From: a virus
Strand: one strand, 5' to 3'
Virus record (IMG/VR): IMGVR_UViG_3300010401_000033
Coordinates: 1-64,000 of that record
Length of the DNA: 64,000 nt
The notes below the pieces were generated by a model that did not search any database, was not told the DNA's origin, and saw nothing but the letters and a program-made list of their open reading frames with translations. The translations under genes and the position numbers were made by a program. The stretch's first letter is position 1; each line of letters opens with the position of its first letter. Shown one piece after another: positions 1 to 8,867 of the stretch.

Positions 1-482
1 AGTTCGCGGGGGCATCCTTCTGCCAACATCGTATGATAGGCTTTGAATGCAATGGTATTCGTGGCTCGCATGAGCGCCCTCATTGATTCAGCCTGTGGAT
101 TCACTTCATCCGTTCGCATTTGTTTGTTGGAGGTGGACTGTGTGGTGATCTGGTCAGCCTCCGGCACATAAAATTCTTCTGGTAACTCAGTGTAGCGAGC
201 AGACATTTCATTGTATGCCCAAGTGCGGTGACGGTGCCACTGCCTAAACACAAAGATAGGAGCCTTGACATCAAACGTAAACGTCACGGCTTCAAGCGGA
301 GTCGTGTGACGGTTCTTTATGAGGTATTGAATCAACTTAACGTCTTTTCCGGCATCCTCACCTGTGCGCCACACCGCATTATAACTCACCCGCGCCGAGC
401 GAACAATTGAAAGGTCCGACCCCATATGGTCAACCAGTCTCACGTGCCCATAATCCAATACCTTAATCTCTGTCTCACTCAT
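1..482 (-). CDS. thyX: Flavin-dependent thymidylate synthase ThyX (C-terminus outside window)
   Basis: ThyX makes dTMP from dUMP with FAD, NADPH and methylene-tetrahydrofolate, supplying thymidylate for phage DNA synthesis. I translated the open frame from ATG 482 to the window edge (160 codons). It holds the ThyX signature RHRTWAYNEMSARY at residues 84-97 (consensus RHR...S.R), preceded by the typical segment NRHTTPLEAVTFTF at 57-70. The ATG overlaps the primase stop codon (ATGA), so it is translated as the downstream member of a primase-thyX operon. The gene is cut by the window start, not broken. Confidence in the family is very high. Confidence 0.95.
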   Translation of the reverse strand, partial: MSETEIKVLDYGHVRLVDHMGSDLSIVRSARVSYNAVWRTGEDAGKDVKLIQYLIKNRHTTPLEAVTFTFDVKAPIFVFRQWHRHRTWAYNEMSARYTELPEEFYVPEADQITTQSTSNKQMRTDEVNPQAESMRALMRATNTIAFKAYHTMLAEGCPRE

Positions 483-1546
483 ATTCTAACTCCTCGTTGG
501 TGTGAAGTTTTCTTCCATTGCGTAAAATGGGTTAACGCTGTCAACCCGCTGTAACTATGATCCTGAATCACTACACTGACAAAACGACCTGCTTGCACCA
601 TCGCATTGATATCTTTTTCCTTCACCCACTCTGGCCAGACCACAATCGTCATACCCATCTTAATCGCTTTCTCCATCTGCCGACAAATCTCAGGACTCCT
701 GGGTTCATTGTCAAACACCAAGACAATCTGAGTTGCAGAGAGTTGTTGGGCGGTGAGAATGAGGTTGGCATCCCCTGAGGCGACGGCATTCCGAAGAAAT
801 AAACTATCCAGTGGCCCTTCTGTTATGTAGACAACTTGGGATTGGTCTACTCTATCTAGTCCAAAAACCAACTTATTATCGGATGGGACCACCTTGATGG
901 TGATATACCTCTGAGGAGAGTCATCCAAAGCACGTCCAGAAACGGCGAAAAGGGCCCCAAAAGGGTCGTAGAAGGGGATCACTAGTCTTGGTTCGTCTTT
1001 GATCTTTTTGCCATGCTCCGGGGCGATTTCAAGGAGGAATGCCGCATAGTTTTGGACGAAGTAAAGATGCCCCCAAAATTGCTCAGGAATCAACCGATCC
1101 TTGACATATTGCTTACAGTAATGGCTGTCCGGTAGGTCAGAGATTTTCTCGGCGTGTTGGAAGATGGTTTGCTCAACCTTACCGAAGCGTACAGTTTCGG
1201 TAACTGTGATGGCTTTCTCAAAGAACCCTGGGGTGTGTAGGAGCCTGTGCATCCGAGTTGCGGTAGGATTGTTCTCTTTGAAAGTTTCGAGGAGGTATTC
1301 TCTGTAAATATCTGGTGCGATGTTTTTTATGAGCGCACCAAGCCACAGACTTTGGTTACATTTGTGGCATTTGTAAGCGAGTCTCTGGGCTTTGCGGTAG
1401 ATATACCCGCGCTTTTTCTTTTGGTTGGTATCCGAGTCGCCGCAGAGAGGACAGCGCATATTGAACAAATAATCGTTTTTGCGAGTAAATTGTTCAACGC
1501 GGCAGGCGATGAGGTTTGTGTACTTGAGATCAATGTGTAAAGGCAT
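479..1546 (-). CDS. 61: DNA primase, T4 gp61-like
   Basis: Makes RNA primers for lagging-strand synthesis with the gp41 helicase. A zinc-binding head has two CxxC pairs (C32/C35 and C60/C63 counted from the chosen start). A TOPRIM-like core follows with ITEGPLDSLFL (invariant E and G) and LVFDNEP. The length, about 355 aa, is close to T4 gp61 (342 aa). An upstream in-frame ATG at 1558 lies inside the -10 box of the promoter at 1557-1585, so I chose the ATG at 1546. It has no Shine-Dalgarno sequence and would sit about 3 nt from the transcription start. The gene overlaps thyX by ATGA. Confidence 0.9.
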   Translation of the reverse strand: MPLHIDLKYTNLIACRVEQFTRKNDYLFNMRCPLCGDSDTNQKKKRGYIYRKAQRLAYKCHKCNQSLWLGALIKNIAPDIYREYLLETFKENNPTATRMHRLLHTPGFFEKAITVTETVRFGKVEQTIFQHAEKISDLPDSHYCKQYVKDRLIPEQFWGHLYFVQNYAAFLLEIAPEHGKKIKDEPRLVIPFYDPFGALFAVSGRALDDSPQRYITIKVVPSDNKLVFGLDRVDQSQVVYITEGPLDSLFLRNAVASGDANLILTAQQLSATQIVLVFDNEPRSPEICRQMEKAIKMGMTIVVWPEWVKEKDINAMVQAGRFVSVVIQDHSYSGLTALTHFTQWKKTSHQRGVRI

Positions 1547-1556
1547 AGTGAATGCC

Positions 1557-1585
1557 ATTATACATCAATCTCAGGGAGAAAGCAA
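1557..1585 (-). promoter_or_regulatory. Sigma70-type promoter of primase
   Basis: TTGCTT, 17-bp spacer, then a perfect TATAAT on the minus strand. The -10 box ends 10 nt before the primase ATG, so the mRNA leader would be only a few nucleotides. Confidence 0.65.
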
Positions 1586-1592
1586 GCAGAAT

Positions 1593-2000
1593 TTATGAGC
1601 CGAAGAGTTGCATAACTACCGTCCACTTGAGGTGTGCCAATATCCAACCAATCACAACGGCACCCCCGATAATCATGTACTTCCACTTCTTAAGATTTTC
1701 CAGTAATTTCTTGGCTTCTTCGTCAGTGTTGCCAGTCGTGGTTGTTGTGACGGTTTGTGTGTGAGAGGTCGTGTCTATTCGGCGTTGGAGTTCCTTAATG
1801 TCGTCCTCGGCATTTTCATGTTTGAGTTCATGGAGCGCAATCATTTTCACCAGGTTAGAATTCATGGCTTCAATCTTCTCAACCGCTTCGGCGAGTTTAT
1901 CACTGATCTTGACTTGATTCGCCAAGTCGTGCTTAATGATGCCCACCGCAAGGCGTACCTCGGCGAAATCGTCCTGGCATTCCTGAGTTGTTTCAGCCAT
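1593..2000 (-). CDS. Coiled-coil protein with C-terminal membrane anchor
   Basis: 135 aa. The first 70 residues are charged and heptad-like (for example LAEAVEKIEAMNSNLVKMI). A Thr-rich linker follows, then a second short helix (EEAKKLLENLKKW) and one hydrophobic segment (YMIIGGAVVIGWILAHL) near the C-terminus. It directly follows the holin-like gene in the operon, so a role in lysis or its timing is a reasonable inference. No catalytic motif is visible and I do not recognise a named family. Confidence 0.6.
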   Translation of the reverse strand: MAETTQECQDDFAEVRLAVGIIKHDLANQVKISDKLAEAVEKIEAMNSNLVKMIALHELKHENAEDDIKELQRRIDTTSHTQTVTTTTTGNTDEEAKKLLENLKKWKYMIIGGAVVIGWILAHLKWTVVMQLFGS

Positions 2001-2008
2001 GATTACCC

Positions 2009-2548
2009 TTAGTTTTTGTTATTGAGCACAGAAGAAATCTGATCTGTCTTTTTTGCGGAACCCACCGATGATCCGAAGTAGTATCCGAGCACAAGACCAA
2101 CGGCAGCGTCAAGCGTACCCAATGAACGCATAGCGATATTGATAGAACCTTCTGGAATCACAAACCCCAGCACATAGGCTTGTACCCCGATATATAGTCC
2201 CACGATCAAAAATGCGAGGATACGAGGAGTCCAGTCACCTGTTGCGACTTCTCGGGCCCGAGCATCCTTTGTATTATCAACTTGCAGACGTTCCATATCC
2301 ACATCAAGAGTTTTCAAATCAAGAATCATCTTGGATTCAATTTCCTTAATTCGGATGAGTTGCTCAGGTGTCGCACCGGCAACGGCTTTCATAATATCGT
2401 CTTTGGACGCATCGGGTGCCAATCCCAATCCGTTAATCAATGCGGTGGTTGCCATACCAGCCAACGGTCCTCCAAGGACAGACGCCACAGTTGGAGCAAG
2501 AGTGGTGAGGATACCACCAGCGGTCTTAAAGAAATCTTCCATTCCCAT
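2009..2548 (-). CDS. Holin, three-transmembrane gene-transfer-agent type
   Basis: 179 aa. The N-terminal Gly/Ala-rich hydrophobic stretch (LGGPLAGMATTALINGLGL) is followed by the PEQLIRIKEIE motif and a charged helix, then two hydrophobic segments (ILAFLIVGLYIGVQAYVL and DAAVGLVLGYYFGSSVG). This order is that of the 3TM holin family (GTA_holin_3TM type), proteins that open the inner membrane at lysis. It sits between a membrane/coiled-coil gene and a metallopeptidase gene, which fits a lysis block. The family call rests on pattern recognition, not a search. Confidence 0.7.
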   Translation of the reverse strand: MGMEDFFKTAGGILTTLAPTVASVLGGPLAGMATTALINGLGLAPDASKDDIMKAVAGATPEQLIRIKEIESKMILDLKTLDVDMERLQVDNTKDARAREVATGDWTPRILAFLIVGLYIGVQAYVLGFVIPEGSINIAMRSLGTLDAAVGLVLGYYFGSSVGSAKKTDQISSVLNNKN

Positions 2549-2555
2549 ATGTCAC

Positions 2556-3212
2556 CTATTTCTTTCCATTAACTTGTGCAATGAGTTTCTGCCTTGCTTC
2601 TTCTTCATGAGGGGTGAACGACCTCTTAGACGATGCCAATTGGCGTCGGAACATACTAAAAAGTTTCGGATTCTTTTTACGCGTGACTCCTGGTTCACCT
2701 TGGGGTCCGATCCCGATACCTGCCACAGCGCCTCCACCTACACCCATTTCCTCTGCCATATTGATTGGTCCAGATGGTCGTGTGGTATCAGGGGCCACGG
2801 CACCCTGGGAGTCTCCCAGTGATCCTGGCTCTGCTGGCTCTGCCACCGCTAATCCAAACATATCTGGATGGAGTTTATTATAATCACGCATGAGCATTCC
2901 GGCCACGGCATTGGCTTCGTATTCCAATTGCTCAAGGGTCATGTTGTTTTCGCCTTCGGAGAGTTGCTTGTGATGCACCAGTTCATGCCCAAAGGTACGC
3001 AGGATATCTGAGATATGGCGTCCCGCTGTTGCAACGATGATAGATTCATCGGAAGGTTGATAGGAGCCAAATGACGTACCACCAGTATGATCCACAAACG
3101 TCAATGATGGGTGCACGTCAATGTTCAAACGTTCACAGGCAAAATTATAGAAATTCATGAGCAATCGGTCATGATCTTCTGAATTTTCATTACACTCAAC
3201 AATCACTTGCAT
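2556..3212 (-). CDS. HExxH metallopeptidase-like protein
   Basis: 218 aa. It contains FGHELVHHKQ (the zinc-binding HExxH motif) followed about 25 residues later by YEANAVAGMLMRDY, which can give the third zinc ligand (E), as in gluzincin-like peptidases. The C-terminal third is Pro/Gly-rich and then basic, so it looks like a tail rather than a catalytic domain. The ATG at 3212 starts directly after the stop of the preceding gene. Longer in-frame starts would overlap that gene. The substrate is unknown; the position next to a holin suggests the cell envelope or virion maturation. Confidence 0.65.
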   Translation of the reverse strand: MQVIVECNENSEDHDRLLMNFYNFACERLNIDVHPSLTFVDHTGGTSFGSYQPSDESIIVATAGRHISDILRTFGHELVHHKQLSEGENNMTLEQLEYEANAVAGMLMRDYNKLHPDMFGLAVAEPAEPGSLGDSQGAVAPDTTRPSGPINMAEEMGVGGGAVAGIGIGPQGEPGVTRKKNPKLFSMFRRQLASSKRSFTPHEEEARQKLIAQVNGKK

Positions 3213-3213
3213 G

Positions 3214-3522
3214 TTAGTGGTGTCCTTTAATCGCAACATCTTCCAGGCAATTGATCCGTGCTGAGAGGGCGGCATTCCACTTCTTCATGCCTTCAAGTTC
3301 ATCCTTGAGAGCATAGATTTCTGAGTGAGCCACACCCAATTGCACGGCATACCCCTTGATCTGCTCATCGCGGCTTAGTTTTGCTGTGTCAAGGTTCCCT
3401 GTAAAATCGTTCCACAACCCAACTAATAAGAGAGCCAAGACCACATATTCTATCACACGATAGACTGTACTCTTGGCGAGATTGGGATTTAATTTCTCTA
3501 ACAACGCTAGGATGGCGTTCAT
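3214..3522 (-). CDS. Small membrane protein with coiled coil
   Basis: 102 aa with one membrane segment (VIEYVVLALLLVGLW) at about residues 23-37, followed by a helical, charged domain ending in a predicted coiled coil. The N-in, single-span, coiled-coil layout resembles inner-membrane spanins, but there is no lipobox partner nearby, so this is only a suggestion. It overlaps the preceding gene by 4 nt. Confidence 0.5.
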   Translation of the reverse strand: MNAILALLEKLNPNLAKSTVYRVIEYVVLALLLVGLWNDFTGNLDTAKLSRDEQIKGYAVQLGVAHSEIYALKDELEGMKKWNAALSARINCLEDVAIKGHH

Positions 3523-3917
3523 ACTTTAATCTTTCTGAGCACCTCCACGATGGTTTGATCCACCTGTAGGTTTGTGGAGCGAATTGTTTTACCACGAATT
3601 CCTGTTACAACTTCTGGCATGTAATTCAGAAACACCAAGAAGGTTTTAAGAATTGCATGATCTTCTGTACGCACATGATAGAACAGGAGCCGAGTGGCTG
3701 CGGGTACTCCAAAGATGTTGTAGAGAATAACGATATGATTCAGAATCAATCGTTCTCTCAGTTCTCCGTACTGGTGATAGCGTCTGAACAGGCGACGAAC
3801 GTAACTCAAATGTTTCAAATCTTCTTTGAGTTCGCTCTTAATGTACGTCGGCTTATCATACGATTTGATCGCGTAGATCATCACCGAATCAGGATTCAAG
3901 TCTATCATCATATCCAT
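3519..3917 (-). CDS. Conserved T4-like phage protein of unknown function
   Basis: 132 aa. The segments DSVMIYAIKSYDKP, GELRERLILNHIVILYN and GVPAATRLLFYHV match, from memory, a small protein family conserved in aquatic T4-like phages. It is mostly helical with no catalytic motif. It is translationally coupled to the next gene (ATGA overlap). Confidence 0.65.
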   Translation of the reverse strand: MDMMIDLNPDSVMIYAIKSYDKPTYIKSELKEDLKHLSYVRRLFRRYHQYGELRERLILNHIVILYNIFGVPAATRLLFYHVRTEDHAILKTFLVFLNYMPEVVTGIRGKTIRSTNLQVDQTIVEVLRKIKV

Positions 3918-3932
3918 AATAAAATAAATTCC

Positions 3933-4316
3933 TTATCCTCGTGCGCCTCTTGGTCCTGGGGCACTATCATATCCCTCACGGCCACGATCCATTCCCTTTG
4001 CAGACCCCTTTTTGTGCTCACGGTTGTAAGCATCATAATCTGCGGTACGACTATGGGCGTTCAAGTGGTGGGCTAACGCATTTTGGTGGGTGATATGAAT
4101 TTGTTTTGCGTGGTGCGAGGCATTAAACACGACCTTATGTTCAAACCCACCATTCTTTGGATTCAGATGAATCTCATGCCCAGTGTGGTGCTCATGAGTG
4201 TACACATGGTTGCCGTTGTGTTCGCCTGTTTTCTTCCAACCTTCGGCTCGCAAGACTTTATGCGGGGTGAGGTGTTTTTCTTCTGTAATGTTATTAAACA
4301 GCGTCAACATGCTCAT
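3933..4316 (-). CDS. His-rich small protein, unknown
   Basis: 127 aa and very rich in histidine (VYTHEHHTGHEIHL, ASHHAKQIHITHQNALAHHL). The N-terminal half (VLRAEGWKKTGEHNGNHVY) recalls the HicA-type double-stranded RNA-binding fold, in which a Gly-x-His loop follows a first helix, but the resemblance is weak. The same His-rich style appears in the 551-aa and 800-aa proteins further right. Function unknown. The start overlaps the previous gene by 23 nt; an internal ATG at 4310 is also possible. Confidence 0.45.
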   Translation of the reverse strand: MSMLTLFNNITEEKHLTPHKVLRAEGWKKTGEHNGNHVYTHEHHTGHEIHLNPKNGGFEHKVVFNASHHAKQIHITHQNALAHHLNAHSRTADYDAYNREHKKGSAKGMDRGREGYDSAPGPRGARG

Positions 4317-4707
4317 CGAGAACCTCCTCTAACTCTTCTGTGGTGACTATCTCGGCAAGGATATCATAGGTGCCGTCGTCATTTTGTGAAAACACAAAAT
4401 ACAAAAATACTAAATCCGATTCATTGTCTGTGGCAACAAGAGGGAGAACCAACTCACCATCTGTTTCAAGGAATTCGTCGGCATGAGCATAGGCGGGAGG
4501 AAGTTGAATGCCCTGGGCTTCTAAGGCTTGTGAGACTTGTTCATATGCCATCACAGGGTGCATCAATTCTTGATCCGTGATCTCAGCCAGCACATCATTG
4601 ATCTCTATACGGTCACCGGCATCAGACAAGATAATGGAATTGGGGTCCCAGGTTGTGGCTGGAACCCCTTCCATACATTCTTGTATGTGCTTACGAAACC
4701 CGTTCAT
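4294..4707 (-). CDS. Acidic protein, unknown
   Basis: 137 aa and strongly acidic, ending in a run of Glu/Asp around TTEELEEVLDEHVD. It has beta-like central strands (LVFLYFVFSQNDDGTYDILAE). I do not recognise a family. It follows the Gly-rich virion-like protein with a TAATG-type junction, so it may be co-translated with it. Confidence 0.5.
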   Translation of the reverse strand: MNGFRKHIQECMEGVPATTWDPNSIILSDAGDRIEINDVLAEITDQELMHPVMAYEQVSQALEAQGIQLPPAYAHADEFLETDGELVLPLVATDNESDLVFLYFVFSQNDDGTYDILAEIVTTEELEEVLDEHVDAV

Positions 4708-5513
4708 TATGCACCAACAGTGGCGTCATCAGTGTTCGCAACGTTATCGGATAACATGCTTCCTGCTGCAACCAATGTGATGTATTCCTTGCGGTTCGCA
4801 CGTCCACCCATCGTGGCAGCAAATGTGGCTTGTGAGTTACCGTTCGCCACAGTGACCGACACAGTAGACACGTAACTATCGCCTGGTGTTACGAGTGTGA
4901 CAGAAACAATTGAACCTGTGTTGCACGTAGCGAGCAACGAGGCGGTAGCAGTGTTTGAACCCAACGCTTGGACGGTTGGAACGGAATCATAGTTTGATCC
5001 GCCATTGTTGATAATCACACTGACGATGTTTCCTGCTGCATTGACGGTGTAGGACGCATTGGCAGCACTGTTGCCCGTTCCGCCACCCGTGATAGTCAAG
5101 AATCCGTTTGAATATCCTGCTCCTGGTGTAGAAATGGCAATGCTGTCAACCGACCCGTTGGCTTGGACGGCATAGGAGGCGTTGGCAGCATTGTTGCCCG
5201 TTCCGCCACCCGTGATAGTCAAGAATCCATTGGTGTAACCTTTGCCTGGTGCGGTGATGGCAATGGACGCCACTGGACCTGTGCCAACTTTACGAGCCAC
5301 CCAACCTGCGTGGGTCATCTTTGGACCCTCGCCTTGTGTATTGCTCTTTTCGCTGGCATCGACACCAAACACACCCAAGGCAACATTCGAGTGGAACGCG
5401 CCTGCGGTGACGTTATCGAAGAGGACGCTTCCGTTGGCAGATACCCCAAGTCCCTGGTAGGGAGCGAACTTCGGAGCCCCTGTGTTTGCATCAGTCATAT
5501 TCCATAATGGCAT
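4707..5513 (-). CDS. Gly-rich repeat protein, probable virion component
   Basis: 268 aa. Near-perfect internal repeats read NGFLTITGGGTGNNAANASY and NGFLTITGGGTGNSAANASY, each preceded by IAI.(A/T)PG.GY. A third, more diverged copy follows. The composition (Gly, Ala, Thr, Asn, Val) is that of beta-structured phage surface or head-decoration proteins. A GGGAG ribosome site precedes the ATG. A virion role is inferred from composition only. Confidence 0.55.
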   Translation of the reverse strand: MPLWNMTDANTGAPKFAPYQGLGVSANGSVLFDNVTAGAFHSNVALGVFGVDASEKSNTQGEGPKMTHAGWVARKVGTGPVASIAITAPGKGYTNGFLTITGGGTGNNAANASYAVQANGSVDSIAISTPGAGYSNGFLTITGGGTGNSAANASYTVNAAGNIVSVIINNGGSNYDSVPTVQALGSNTATASLLATCNTGSIVSVTLVTPGDSYVSTVSVTVANGNSQATFAATMGGRANRKEYITLVAAGSMLSDNVANTDDATVGA

Positions 5514-5531
5514 GTTACTTCTCCCTTTGTG

Positions 5532-6044
5532 TTAGTGATATCCCAGTTCCTTGAGTTTCAAAATCGTAACCTTCGCACTGACATGATGTATACCAATCCC
5601 ACCGGCGCTCTCAAATTCCTTAATGTTCCCTGGATGATCGTCAATGAGAATGTTCCGCACATCTCCGTTTCGTGCGAAGTGTTTCTTTTCTTCCCGCTTC
5701 ACAATATGGATTCTATTCGTGGGGAGGGACGGTATGTTGCGATGATACCATTCCAGTTTACCCTCACGCACTGCCTTACTGTCATGTTCCCAACTTGGGA
5801 CCGCAGTGAGGATATGAGGAGAAAACTTCTCAATGAAATGCCAATAGGTTTTCCAATCAGGCATTCCAGGGAGATTTTCCCAAAATTCTTCGCTACTCTC
5901 AATTCGGGCGCCATGACTCAGTGAGGTAGGGCTCAAATCGTGCTTGGTGCCCCAGGGGTGTCCTAAAACCTTCTCTGCGCCTCCATAGAAGTCGCAAATC
6001 ACCCCATCGCTGTCACTGTAAAGTATGGCTCTCGGGTCTCTCAT
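5532..6044 (-). CDS. HAD-superfamily phosphatase, 5'-nucleotidase-like
   Basis: 170 aa. HAD motif I is YSDSDGVICDF (nucleophile Asp and acid/base Asp), motif II is ILTAVPS, and motif IV is LIDDHPGNIKEFESAGG. The size and motifs match the deoxy-5'-nucleotidase (NT5C-like) branch, which dephosphorylates nucleoside monophosphates. In a phage this could adjust nucleotide pools. A TATTTATG element at 6049-6056 is too close to the start to be a convincing promoter. Confidence 0.75.
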   Translation of the reverse strand: MRDPRAILYSDSDGVICDFYGGAEKVLGHPWGTKHDLSPTSLSHGARIESSEEFWENLPGMPDWKTYWHFIEKFSPHILTAVPSWEHDSKAVREGKLEWYHRNIPSLPTNRIHIVKREEKKHFARNGDVRNILIDDHPGNIKEFESAGGIGIHHVSAKVTILKLKELGYH

Positions 6045-6067
6045 GGTCTATTTATGATATCGCTAAC

Positions 6068-7207
6068 TTAGCGAACCCCTTGGCTTCCGCTCGTAGTAGA
6101 CGCCGTATCAGGCATCGTCGTAAGTGGGGTCACGATGGGTTCTGGTTGAAACTTGTCCTCTACCCCAGGACCCTTGACTTCCATTTTCTTACTTTTACCG
6201 GATTTCTCAGGCTTCAAGGCATTACTCTTCTTTTGTGCTCCTGGTGCACCCCCATCTTGAGTGGTAGGCTCGCCTTTTTCAGGAACCTCTTGGTTGGGCT
6301 CTTTCGCCCCATCACCTGGAAGGTTGTCAACTTTCTTCTTATCCTTGGCGGCCGCAAACACTTCCTGTACTGTTTGTCGGTTGATACCGGTAGGGAATGT
6401 AGAAAATGCTTCCCTCACAGGCGCACGATCCAATTGATCTGGATGGGCCCTCGCAGCACCCAGGTGGTAGCGATTCTTTCGTCCCTCTCCATGACGCTCA
6501 GGTTGGATGTTGACATGACCTGTTGGATGGACATGAATCACTTTATGGACTTCGCCCTTGTGGGGACCAATCTTTGGCACCACACGGTCTCCGACTTTAT
6601 AACCACCACTTTCATCGTATGCCATTTCGTATGTCTCCTTAATCCCCTTCGTGATCCCTTGCTTGGCTAATACTTCTCGGCGTTCCTTGTCGCGTCGGTC
6701 GAATGCTGCTTTAACCGAAAGTTCTGCGGAATAATCTTCCGGTGGTTTTGGGGTGGACAAACGCTCGGCACCCGACTTCTTCTCACGAGGGGTCAATTCC
6801 TCAGTGAGAGATGGGTGGCACATACCATCTGTGCGTTCTTCATCCCCGCAACGAATGCAACGAGGGTGCCCATTTGGGTGCGTCCAGTGCGCTTGCTTGA
6901 ATTCATGAACCTTCTGGTTCTCAGGTTTCTTGGCGTTCTCTTTGATTTGTGCAGATTCAGCATCAACAGACTTCTGCCGAGCCGGAGACAAATCCTCCGT
7001 TATCATGACAGTAATACCATCCAAGGCTGCATCAAGAGCCGCAGATTCTCGGTAGAGTTTCCAACTATGGTCCTTTGGATTACGCACCACAGGTTTCTTG
7101 ACTACTTTCTTCTTTGGTTCAACGCGAGGATCATCAAGGTGTGCGGGTAGCCTGCTTGACATAGCATCACCGTATGATCCCTCTTTGAGTTCCTTGAACT
7201 TCTTCAT
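6068..7207 (-). CDS. Lys/Pro-rich protein with zinc-finger and KOW-like segments
   Basis: 379 aa from the ATG at 7207. Longer in-frame starts would overlap the preceding gene. Visible parts are a short Cys/His cluster (HPRCIRCGDEERTDGMCHP) and a KOW-like strand pattern (YKVGDRVVPKIGPHKGEVHK). The C-terminal region is low-complexity and charged. The KOW-like segment recurs in the 551-aa neighbour and in the protein at 58654-59340. I cannot assign a function; a minor virion protein or an injected protein is possible. Confidence 0.5.
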   Translation of the reverse strand: MKKFKELKEGSYGDAMSSRLPAHLDDPRVEPKKKVVKKPVVRNPKDHSWKLYRESAALDAALDGITVMITEDLSPARQKSVDAESAQIKENAKKPENQKVHEFKQAHWTHPNGHPRCIRCGDEERTDGMCHPSLTEELTPREKKSGAERLSTPKPPEDYSAELSVKAAFDRRDKERREVLAKQGITKGIKETYEMAYDESGGYKVGDRVVPKIGPHKGEVHKVIHVHPTGHVNIQPERHGEGRKNRYHLGAARAHPDQLDRAPVREAFSTFPTGINRQTVQEVFAAAKDKKKVDNLPGDGAKEPNQEVPEKGEPTTQDGGAPGAQKKSNALKPEKSGKSKKMEVKGPGVEDKFQPEPIVTPLTTMPDTASTTSGSQGVR

Positions 7208-7211
7208 GATA

Positions 7212-8867
7212 CTAGTATTCCTTGTAGGACGTTCCGGCTGCCTTGTGAAAACGTTCATGGTCAAAACGGGGATTGTCCTTTGCAAAAATTGCCGCGTGAT
7301 GGGTGGCAAGTTCCTGACGCTTCTTTGCGTCTGGATTTGCACGAATAAGATCAGCCACTTGCTGGAAGTGTTTGCGGGTCATCATTTCCGCGAGGACTTG
7401 CTTAACAACTTTCTTCGTGCTCATACCTTCCTCCAAATCTCTTTTGACAAATTTTGACTTATCAACTGGGTTATGCGTTCCTTGTGGATCGCCATACTTC
7501 TTCAATGCCTTCTTGATTGAACGATGCTGCTGGGCTTGCACTACACTCTTAGGCTCGCCACCCTTCTTCTCATAGGAACGATGAAGCGTTGATAACTCAT
7601 GGTGCGTCATGTCGTGAACACGACCGACCACATCACGAAGTTTCACACCCAGGACATGCTTCTGGAGGAACGGAATCTTTGGAACTTTGAGTTCGGTGAT
7701 TATTTGGGTGGATTCACCAAAATGTCCCTGCCACTTTCCAGCAATCTTTTTTTCAGAATACTTCCACTGAGGCATGTGTGAGGGATGATTTGGGTCATTA
7801 TGCTTCTGAATCATGTGTTGCATGGCGCGGCGGGGGCCCTTAAATCCAAAGGAACCACTGTGACCACTACCAGTATGATGCCAGTAGTATTTGTGGGTCT
7901 CTTCTTTTTCTTCTGCCAATCGCTTCGCATTCTTCGTCGCTGTGGCATACATGACGCTCTTAGCATCCTTGCCATAGCGTTCTTTGAACCCCTGGATATT
8001 CTTTTTCATTTTATGCACCAATTCTTCCTTCTTGTTGTCCTCGGCAGGGGTTAGGGTACGCTCCTCCATGTAATGCTCATGTTTATGAATCTGTTCATCG
8101 GTCCATCCGATCTTTTTAAGGTGCTTACGAGCCTCATCCTTTGAAGGACCACCCATCATACCAACAGCGGCATCGTGCATTCGGAGTGTTTTCTTCGCAA
8201 TGACAGTCTGATGGTGAGCGAATGGGTCGTTATAATTTGGCTTCTTCATGGGTCCCTCGTTAATGATATGATGTTTCTTGGCAAATGCAAGAGTTGCGGC
8301 CCTACGACCTGCATACAAGGCATCATAGCGGTACTTCTCTCGCTCGGCTTTGTATTCTGGACTCCCCTTTGTAAGTTTTTCTTTGCGCTTCGGGTCCGTC
8401 ATACGGTCGGGGTAGGTCAATTCTTCTCCGAGTTTCGCACTCTCCTGCCCACCATGAATATCCTTAATGTGTTGATTAACACGGGCGACTTCTTCTGGCT
8501 TCAACGTCGGGTTGTTGTGCTGTGTATGTGTTGGGTTCACCACAATCGCATGGCGCATCGCAATCGTTTTCCCATCTCCCTGAAAGGCATGGGGCACTAC
8601 ATAGGTCTTGCCGTTAATCATGCCTGTGTAATGAAGGTCTGTCTTAGTGGCACGTTGAAATTTCTCGGCGGTCTCTTCGTGCAAGCGCACAGCCTTATGA
8701 GCAGGCACCTTAGCGGATACTACATCCCCATGATCCACCACATAGAATGGGGTGCCGTGGGGGTCGCCCTTATCATGGCGCACCACTTTCCCCGTAACCA
8801 TCTTACCGTTGTGGGGGAATTGGACCCTGGAACCCGTTGGATGAACCATGTCTTTAAGCGATTTCAT
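7212..8867 (-). CDS. Large basic His/Lys-rich protein with N-terminal KOW-like domain
   Basis: 551 aa. The first 60 residues form a KOW/SH3-like segment (GSRVQFPHNGKMVTGKVVRH). The rest is helical, basic and rich in His and Lys, with several short similar modules (for example AHHQTVIAKKTLRMHDAAVG and KKIGWTDEQIHKHEHYMEER). No enzyme motif is visible. It lies between two other long proteins of the same style and ends by overlapping the 800-aa gene. Function unknown. Confidence 0.5.
   Translation of the reverse strand: MKSLKDMVHPTGSRVQFPHNGKMVTGKVVRHDKGDPHGTPFYVVDHGDVVSAKVPAHKAVRLHEETAEKFQRATKTDLHYTGMINGKTYVVPHAFQGDGKTIAMRHAIVVNPTHTQHNNPTLKPEEVARVNQHIKDIHGGQESAKLGEELTYPDRMTDPKRKEKLTKGSPEYKAEREKYRYDALYAGRRAATLAFAKKHHIINEGPMKKPNYNDPFAHHQTVIAKKTLRMHDAAVGMMGGPSKDEARKHLKKIGWTDEQIHKHEHYMEERTLTPAEDNKKEELVHKMKKNIQGFKERYGKDAKSVMYATATKNAKRLAEEKEETHKYYWHHTGSGHSGSFGFKGPRRAMQHMIQKHNDPNHPSHMPQWKYSEKKIAGKWQGHFGESTQIITELKVPKIPFLQKHVLGVKLRDVVGRVHDMTHHELSTLHRSYEKKGGEPKSVVQAQQHRSIKKALKKYGDPQGTHNPVDKSKFVKRDLEEGMSTKKVVKQVLAEMMTRKHFQQVADLIRANPDAKKRQELATHHAAIFAKDNPRFDHERFHKAAGTSYKEY

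Noticed and set aside
228-410. Plus-strand 60-codon ORF at the left end and many other plus-strand ORFs
   Set aside because: They lie opposite clear minus-strand genes such as thyX, with no domains and no ribosome sites.
6049-6056. Late promoter before the HAD gene
   Set aside because: CATAAATA is only 5 nt before the ATG, so the start codon would precede or coincide with the transcription start, and no leaderless late gene is known here.
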